NCBI GenBank assembly: GCA_001775995.1
Contig: MEZH01000016.1
Span: forward strand, 10,263 to 51,313
From: Candidatus Bathyarchaeota archaeon RBG_16_48_13
GTDB lineage: Archaea; Thermoproteota; Bathyarchaeia; RBG-16-48-13
Direction: 5' to 3'
Length of the DNA stretch: 41,051 nucleotides
The position numbers and the translations under genes are program-made. Within the stretch, counting starts at the first letter, position 1, and the number at the start of each line of letters is the position of its first letter. The notes below the pieces were generated by a model. It saw only the letters and a program-made list of their open reading frames with translations, searched no databases and was not told the origin of the DNA. Shown piece by piece: positions 34,472-41,051 of this stretch.

Positions 34472-35296
34472 ATGAACATTTCAGAGAAGTTGAAGATTGA
34501 CCCGCTGAATTATGCCGCTGGTCTTGAATCACCCATCGGGATCTACATCAGAAGGGAAATCTTCAAACATGAACCCAAGAGCGATGCGGCCCTGAAGAAA
34601 AGACTGTATGACCAAACAGTTGCAGACCAATCTATAGATGGGAGTTGGAGCCAACTATTTGTTCGAACAGCCAACAATCTGTGGAACCTGGCTCTACTTG
34701 GCTGTGAAGCAGAGGAGAAAAGCGTCAAGAAGGCATTAGGATGGCTTCTGTCGATTCAAAAAAGCGAATATCGAGGCCATCCGGGCTTCTTTAGTTCACC
34801 CAACAGAAAAGACCCGAGTCTGATGCGTTCAACAACCTATGGAGAATTCGGACCGGGCTGTTCGATTTTCTATCAAACAACCTATGCAGTGCATTTATTC
34901 CACATTTTCGGTCTTCACAACAACGAGAATGTCCAAACGACCGTAAGATCATATTTGGATTTTTGGAATCCAAGATGGTGTGGAGCATGGTGTACGATCA
35001 ACGTGTTACGTATATTGATAGAGCATCCGCTGAGTGCAGAATCCAAACAAGTCAACAGCGGGCTAGAGCATCTCGCAGGACTGCAAACCAAAACAGGAAC
35101 ATGGAGGGGCTTCCCATTCTACCATACACTCCACGCCCTGTCTAGAACCAGACATACCGTGGCAAAGAAACAACTTGAAAGAGCTTTCCCAATAGTCATC
35201 AGGAGACAAAACAAGGACGGAAGCTGGGGGAGAAAGGAACGCGAGACCGAAACTTTTCTTGTACTAGACTCTCTGAAAAATGCCGGCGTCATGTAA
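34472..35296 (+). CDS. Prenyltransferase/squalene-oxidase-repeat-like (alpha-alpha barrel) protein
   Basis: DQSIDGSWSQLFVRTANNLWNLALLG...ALGWLLSIQ...LEHLAGLQTKTGTWRGFPFYHTLHAL...RRQNKDGSWGRKERETETFLVLDSL. Confidence 0.75.
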   Translation: MNISEKLKIDPLNYAAGLESPIGIYIRREIFKHEPKSDAALKKRLYDQTVADQSIDGSWSQLFVRTANNLWNLALLGCEAEEKSVKKALGWLLSIQKSEYRGHPGFFSSPNRKDPSLMRSTTYGEFGPGCSIFYQTTYAVHLFHIFGLHNNENVQTTVRSYLDFWNPRWCGAWCTINVLRILIEHPLSAESKQVNSGLEHLAGLQTKTGTWRGFPFYHTLHALSRTRHTVAKKQLERAFPIVIRRQNKDGSWGRKERETETFLVLDSLKNAGVM

Positions 35297-35625
35297 GCGC
35301 GCTCGTCTCAACATAACTCGAACGCGCATATTGCCCCCAACGCGCGCATGCTTGGAATAGACGTAGGCAGAACCATCGCCTCATTGATCAGAATGAATTT
35401 TCACTCTATGCTGTGCGTCCATAAGCGTCTTATTAGCTGTCTAAGTACCTCTCAAAAGACTGATGTGCCCAAATATCTGAGATGAGTCTCACGAAGACTG
35501 GACGGAGAATCGACTCTGGGCCGGGCGGTGCATCTTCCCGTCTTGACTGACATGCGGAATGTTTTGCGTAGTAATTGGGAGAAAGTGAGGGAATTCGATA
35601 AGAATAATTCCGTGGCTGTGATCTG

Positions 35626-36060
35626 ATGGTTGAGTATCTTGGAGGGCATCTTGCAGAGTCCGCCTTATCATCAGGATTCCTGGTCGGTCGATGCCCCATG
35701 TGCGGCAACTTGACTGCTCATGATTGCAAGGCATCGCACTATGTACTGAACGACCACATTTTGCCGAAGGAGATCGTCAAGGAGAAGAGCCGCTGCCAAG
35801 TCGCATTGGAGATCGACGACATCAGCGTCGGCCACTGCGACCATTGCGACTATCTCTGGTGCCTAGAGTGCCTCACTCAACTGAACGTTGACGAAGGGGT
35901 TTGCCTCCACTGGGAGGTCTGCGCCGTCTGCAATGAGGAAAGGGGATCGAACAAAGGGGAAGAAGGCGACAATGCGCGTGATGTTGAATGCCCCTACAGG
36001 GACAAATTCGAGTGTCCAAAAATTAGGAGTATGAAAAGCGAAAACAACTCAGAAAAATAG
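35626..36060 (+). CDS. Cysteine-rich hypothetical protein
   Basis: GRCPMCGNLTAHDC...GHCDHCDYLWCLECL...VCLHWEVCAVCNEE; no family recognised. Confidence 0.6.
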   Translation: MVEYLGGHLAESALSSGFLVGRCPMCGNLTAHDCKASHYVLNDHILPKEIVKEKSRCQVALEIDDISVGHCDHCDYLWCLECLTQLNVDEGVCLHWEVCAVCNEERGSNKGEEGDNARDVECPYRDKFECPKIRSMKSENNSEK

Positions 36061-36226
36061 AAGAGACTCGAATCAGCGAGTTCAACCTTGCATTTGGACC
36101 GGCTATGGAGAAGTTTCTCTTTCAGCCTTCACTTCTCATGCGGTCTGATGGAACGCCAGAACCAATAACGGGCTTCTTGTGGCAAACCTTAAGGGAGACG
36201 CTTGGGTTAGTAGCTTGGGCTTTGGT

Positions 36227-36532
36227 ATGCCCGCTTTTGTTGTGTGTATCCGTCACACCCCTGAATCTCGCCCCACGTTCAACGAGGATGTCAAGAAGAA
36301 GTTCGGGGCTGTCGTCGGAAAGAGACAGGAGGTCGCTGGGAAGCAGGAAGTCAAGATACTGAGCGCGTACACCTCGACTCTGGATCATCTGGCTTGGTTC
36401 ATACTCGAGGCGCCTTCGCAACAGGCGGTGGAGAATTACTTCACGGAGATAGGCTTCGCGTTCTGGAATAGTGTGGAGATCCGACAGGTCAAACCGGTTG
36501 AGGATGTGAAAAAGAAGGTACCAGGAGAGTAG
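36227..36532 (+). CDS. Small dimeric alpha/beta-barrel-like protein
   Basis: MPAFVVCIRHTPESRPTFNEDVKKKF...VKILSAYTSTLDHLAWFILEAPSQQAVENYFTEIGFAFWNSVEIRQV; upstream part of ORF (36179) probably not translated. Confidence 0.65.
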   Translation: MPAFVVCIRHTPESRPTFNEDVKKKFGAVVGKRQEVAGKQEVKILSAYTSTLDHLAWFILEAPSQQAVENYFTEIGFAFWNSVEIRQVKPVEDVKKKVPGE

Positions 36533-36816
36533 AAATCTCAAAATCCTCTTTTTTTTCTGCACGTGCGTGAGGTGCCTTTCTGGGCGCACGGCTCTTAGGG
36601 GAAAGAGAGAAGAATGTAGTTGGATTTTTTCCTAATTTCGTCCCGCTCATGCGACTTACGTTCAATCCATGGCGGTTTTCTCTTAATATATATTAGAAAA
36701 AGAAAAAAGACAAGAATGCAAATAGGTTTGTGATGCCAAAATCAGCAAGGAGTCATTGGAAATCTCGAACTCTTGAGCTAAAATGACAATGAAACGTTGA
36801 GAGATGGTAGGAACTT

Positions 36817-37371
36817 ATGCACCCGGAACGTGATGGTCCAGTGCCGAGAACGGGAGGTATAGAATCGATTAAATCGAAGATTAAAAGTCTACGAAAGCCG
36901 CCGCAGCGAGAGATCAATCTCGATGTTTTCGCCAACCCTAGTAAGTATCTTAGGCGATTGCCCTTGGAGAAGATTGTCGCGGACACAAAGATCTATCGAC
37001 AAGGAGTTGAACGATACAAACGGAAGATCATCAAGGATGAGGACATAGCACCGATTATCGTGGTCAAGCATCCCACTAAAGAAATATATGCGGTTTTGGA
37101 TGGCCACCACAGGTACTTTGCATATGTTGAATTAGGAATAAGGGAGATCGATTGCGCCTTAGCAAGCGACTACTCATCTGTGGTTTTTTATGCGACTAAG
37201 CTCGGTCTATTCCAACCACATCCCGAGATAACAAAAAACGTACGGATCCCAGCACTCCAATTACACGGGAACTTGGAGCTGTTCCTATTGGATTTCCAAA
37301 AGAATCCTTACAGGTTCAGAAAATTGATGGAAGCCTATGTCAAGAGAATCAACGGTAGGCTGAAATCCTGA
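36817..37371 (+). CDS. Stand-alone ParB/Srx-fold protein (DGHHR motif), paralog B
   Basis: FANPSKYLRRLPLEKIVADTKIY...IAPIIVVKHPTKEIYAVLDGHHRYFAYVELGIREIDCAL...FYATKLGLFQPHP. Confidence 0.85.
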   Translation: MHPERDGPVPRTGGIESIKSKIKSLRKPPQREINLDVFANPSKYLRRLPLEKIVADTKIYRQGVERYKRKIIKDEDIAPIIVVKHPTKEIYAVLDGHHRYFAYVELGIREIDCALASDYSSVVFYATKLGLFQPHPEITKNVRIPALQLHGNLELFLLDFQKNPYRFRKLMEAYVKRINGRLKS

Positions 37372-37444
37372 TTACCTTCTGAGATAAATCCAACACCACG
37401 TCCGCTGAGGGATAGCTGAGGATTCTGAGAAATCTGTCTCACCT

Positions 37445-37758
37445 TTAGTTTTGCAGCAAATCATCCAGTCTTCTCCGAATATCCTCCGTTTTCAACTCCC
37501 TTTCGTCTATGCAGCATGAGCATGGCTACGGGGTTCTTTCCGCAGAGCGCTTCCATCTCAGGAAATATATCGTTATCATTACTGTCTCCAGTGCGGAAGA
37601 ACGCCACATCCTTGAGGCGTCCTCCGTGCTTTGACATGTAGGTTCTGATTGGAGTCAACAATGTGTGATTCCATTTCGGGGTCCCGAAATACGACGACGT
37701 CAATTCTCCCTAAATTGCCTAACAGATAAGCCCATTCCACTCTATAGCCACCCTTCAT
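37445..37758 (-). pseudogene. Decayed flavodoxin-like gene (N-terminus missing, frameshifted)
   Basis: MKGGYRVEWAYLLGNLGRIDVVVF | FGTPKWNHTLLTPIRTYMSKHGGRLKDVAFFRTGDSNDNDIFPEMEALCGKNPVAMLMLHRRKGVENGGYSEK | LDDLLQN* across shifting frames; FMN-binding N-terminal loop absent. Confidence 0.7.
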
Positions 37759-37829
37759 AAGTCTTTTAAACGAAATTTCGGGTTTTTTAATGTAAGTGGC
37801 TCCTGCATGACCACTTCCGCTTAAGGGAA

Positions 37830-38285
37830 ATGCCCACCTTGAACAACAAGAACATATTAGTGATAGACAACGACATTGATCTGTTAAAAGTTCTGCGCGA
37901 GATCCTTACGTCAGAGGGATACAGCGTGGACACCGCTGAGAGCGGAAGGCAGGCCGTGGAGAGATCCAAGACATCTGTCTACGACTTGGCGCTGATAGAC
38001 ATCATGCTCTCGGACACCGAAGGGATCGAGCTCTTGGATATCCTGCGAGAGGATATGCCGAATACAATCAAGATCATGATGACAGGACACCCGACAGTCA
38101 ACAATGCCATTGAGGCTCTGAACAGGGGGGCAGACGCCTTCATAACGAAGCCAATAGACCCGGAGGGGCTCCTCGAACTAGTGAAGGACAAACTGAAGAA
38201 GCGCGAGCAAGCAGAGAATCTGTGCCAAGACAAGGTTTCTGAATGGCTTGAAGATAGGATGCGAAGACTTGAATTGGTGACTTGA
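37830..38285 (+). CDS. Response regulator receiver protein
   Basis: NILVIDNDIDLLKVLREILTSEGYSVDTAESGRQAVE...DLALIDIMLSDTEGIELLDILRE...IKIMMTGHPTVNNAIEALNRGADAFITKPID. Confidence 0.93.
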   Translation: MPTLNNKNILVIDNDIDLLKVLREILTSEGYSVDTAESGRQAVERSKTSVYDLALIDIMLSDTEGIELLDILREDMPNTIKIMMTGHPTVNNAIEALNRGADAFITKPIDPEGLLELVKDKLKKREQAENLCQDKVSEWLEDRMRRLELVT

Positions 38286-38451
38286 GGACATTTCTAGACT
38301 AGAATGAAGAAGCAGGAACGATCTTGTGCATTCATGCGGTCCATGTCTACCTGATACCGAAAGATGACGTCAAACAGGCTGATGAGACGTTGACGCGGCG
38401 ACATTTCTCTCGCACATTGCACTTCTTCTTTTCCGTCCTTGCGGTGAACAA

Positions 38452-40595
38452 ATGAAACAAAAGACTAGCGTTCCCAGAACTGATTTGCTAGATGTCCTGC
38501 TAGTCGACGATGAAAGGCAAGTCCTCAACCTAGCCAAAGAACTCCTAGAGATGCACGGTCCTTTCAAAGTCGAGATGGCTCTGTCCGTTGATGAGGCCTT
38601 TTGCAGGCTTGGTATGAAAGAATTCTCGGCGATTATATCGGACTACGCGATGCCGGCTAAAGACGGGCTGGAGTTCCTCAGGGAGCTGAGGCTGAACGGA
38701 AGCAACATTCCATTTATCTTCTTTTCTGGAAAGGGCGAGCAGGAGATAGCGGCTAAAGCCTCAGGGTTGGTCGCTGACGAATACGTCTGGAAGAGCGGAA
38801 GCCCGGAGGACGTTTACTCAAGATTGGCATGCTGCATAGTACATGCGGTGGAGGAAAGGGGTGTCCACAATTCAACTCACGGAATCGCAATTGATGAGCG
38901 GGCGCTGGATCCAGCCGGCGTAAACGAGCATTCCTCGAATGCCGTAACCGAAAACGAATCGAGCCATCTCTCTGAGGCGGCGAGAGAGTTTAACACTAGA
39001 CTCAAGGAAGACCTGTCGGACGCACATCCCATGGCTGAAGAGGCGCAATTCTCCCCCCAAAAGGTGAACACGGGGGTTCAGAGCGCTCAGCCAGATTCCT
39101 ATGACCTCGAGGTCAGAAAGCTGCTAGAGGGCATCTCGCGAAACGTGGCTGAGCGCAGAAGAGCAGAGAAAGCCCTCCTACAGAGCCAGGAGAGGTTTCG
39201 CAACATAGTAGAAACTGTCAAGGATTGGATATGGGAAATCGACGCTGAAGGCCGCTTCACCTACGCCAGTCCCAGGCTCCGCGACATACTTGGGTACGAA
39301 CCCGATGAGATTTTGGGGAAGAAGTTCTTTGACATCATGCCTCCTGAAGAGGCGAAGCGGGTCGATGATGCCTTCAGGGGGTCACTTGAAGACGAAGGTC
39401 CAGTCGTGTCCCTCGAGAAGACGGTTATTCACAAGGATGGTCACCTCATTGTCTTGGAAACTAACTTCGTCCCCTTCTTCGACCAGGAGGGCAACCCAAT
39501 GGGTTTCAGGGGAGTTGACCGCAACGTCACGGAGCGCAAGAAGGTTGAGCGGGCCATCATGGAGAGCCGCGAGAAGTTCGAAGGGCTATTCAGGAGTAAT
39601 CCCGAGGCCGCATGCTATCTCGACTCTGAATTCAGGGTCATAGATATCAACCCCAAATTCAAGGATCTCTTCGGATACTCTCTAGACGAGATCAAAGGCA
39701 TGAAAATCAGCGATCTGATAGTGCCTAAAGACATGATTGGAGAGGGGGAAACCCTCGATCAGAAGATCCGAATGGGTCATCTATACTTCGACACAGTGAG
39801 AAAGACCAAGGGAGGAAGGTTAGTAGCCGTCTCTATCTCAGCAGCTCCTCTGACTCTAGGCGAGAAAGTTGCGAGCTACACCGCCATATACAAGGACATC
39901 ACGAAGCTAAAGGACGCGGAGGAAAAACTGAAGGAGCTGAATGAGAAGCTGCGCGTCGTCGGAGTGCTGACGAGGCACGATGTCCGGAACAAGTTAAGCG
40001 TGTTGATGGGGTACAGCTACACTCTTAGGAAGAAGCTGGCTGGCAACGATGAGGCGCTTAAGCGATTGCGTGAGGTAGAATACTCGTCCCAACAGATAAT
40101 GAACATACTCAAGTTCGCCAGCAACTACGAGAAGGTCGGGGGGAACAACTGACTGACATCGACTTAGGAGCATGCATTGACGAGGCAGTATCTCTCATCT
40201 CTGACCTTAGAGGCGTGAGGGTAACTAACAATTGCCACGGGCTGTGGGTCCTGGCAGATGATCTATTGAGGCAAGTCTTCTACAACTTGATCGAGAACTC
40301 GTTGAAGTACGGCGAGCGCACGTCCGAGATCAAGATCACCTTCAAAGAGGAGAACAGCCGGCTCAGAGTCGTCTATGAGGACAACGGCATCGGAATATCG
40401 AGCGAATTCAAGAGAAACTTGTTTAAGGAAGGCTTCGGAAGGGGCACGGGCTACGGATTGTACTTGATCAAGAAAATAAGCGAAGCCTACGGGTGGATCA
40501 TCGAGGAGACCGGCATAGGGTATGGAGCCCAGTTCGCATTCACGATCCCAAGAACGGTGAGAGGCAGCGACACGCCAAGGTACGAGGTCAAATGA
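38452..40595 (+). CDS. Hybrid receiver-PAS-PAS-histidine kinase, interrupted by a frameshift at a G6 run
   Basis: ORF 38452-40152 = receiver + 2 PAS + HisKA-like (LTRHDVRNKLSVLMGYSYTLRKKL); ORF 40215-40595 = HATPase (VFYNLIENSLKYGERTSEIKITF...DNGIGIS...GFGRGTGYGLYLIKKISEAYGW). Adding one G to GTCGGGGGGAACAAC gives continuous VGGEQLTDIDLGACIDEAVSLISDLRGVRVTNN. Confidence 0.88.
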
Positions 40596-40599
40596 AGGG

Positions 40600-41051
40600 A
40601 TGGCCACACAGATCTTGCTTCAATCCTCCCAGGGGATCGCGAGAGTAAGCAAGAGCGATCTAATAGGGCTGTTGAGGAAGAATGGAGTCGGGGAACTCGA
40701 AGCCCTACAGGGAACCGAGGTCACAGCAGAGAACCTGATCTTCCTCCTTAGAAGGAGGAAGTATCAAGTGAGCGAGGAGTTCTTCAAGGATCTAGCGGAT
40801 GTATTGGACATCCCACTGATCCGCGAACAAGACCTGAAGAACAAGGAGAAACTGACCACCCTCCTGCCCTACAACTTCATGAAGGACAATCTGGTTGTTC
40901 CCGCAGAGATCGGGAAGAGTTCCATCACCATCGCCACGGCAAACCCGATGAACACAAAGGCAATCCGGGTTCTCGGCGAGCTATTTCAGGGGAAGAACGT
41001 TTCATACAAGGTGGGCTCCATCGAAACCATCGAGCGGGTCATAGAGGACGT
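40600..41051 (+). CDS. GspE/PilB-type ATPase N-terminal (MshEN-like) domain, truncated by window end
   Basis: Read by eye (not in ORF track because no stop): MATQILLQSSQGIARVSKSDLIGLLRKNGVGELEALQGTEVTAENLIFLLRRRKYQVSEEFFKDLADVLDIPLIREQDLKNKEKLTTLLPYNFMKDNLVVPAEIGKSSITIATANPMNTKAIRVLGELFQGKNVSYKVGSIETIERVIED. Confidence 0.82.
   Translation, partial: MATQILLQSSQGIARVSKSDLIGLLRKNGVGELEALQGTEVTAENLIFLLRRRKYQVSEEFFKDLADVLDIPLIREQDLKNKEKLTTLLPYNFMKDNLVVPAEIGKSSITIATANPMNTKAIRVLGELFQGKNVSYKVGSIETIERVIED

Overview
The window is about 41 kb and most likely archaeal. The evidence is AT-rich TATA-like boxes upstream of starts, frequent TTG/GTG starts, and PRC-barrel, GYD, ArsR-RDD and multi-zinc-ribbon proteins. 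I could not run any searches; all calls come from reading motifs in the ORF translations. Recognisable content: a PadR-regulated ABC-2 exporter; a QueG-like Fe-S protein; a Fur/PerR regulator divergent from a monofunctional catalase; a secreted glycoside hydrolase plus M14 carboxypeptidase pair; an ArsR-HTH/RDD fusion; inorganic pyrophosphatase; a DMT transporter; a GATase1; a CaCA antiporter; GNAT, cupin, DUF952, DUF1801 and several small dimeric alpha/beta-barrel proteins; and a two-component module followed by the start of a GspE/PilB-type ATPase. Main points of interest: (1) a TPR protein whose C-terminus reads as an Hsp70/DnaK substrate-binding beta-domain with no ATPase domain; (2) a (GC)n palindromic motif (GCGCGC, best form AGCGCGCGCT) repeated at about 22 noncoding sites, often near gene 3' ends and nearly absent from CDS; (3) two neighbouring loci combining SPFH, PH-like and zinc-ribbon proteins that look like an uncharacterised membrane-associated system; (4) a histidine kinase split exactly at a G6 run; (5) at least three decaying genes (DUF3795, flavodoxin, secreted protein); (6) several long perfect palindromes at promoters. 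No rRNA, tRNA or CRISPR array was recognised.
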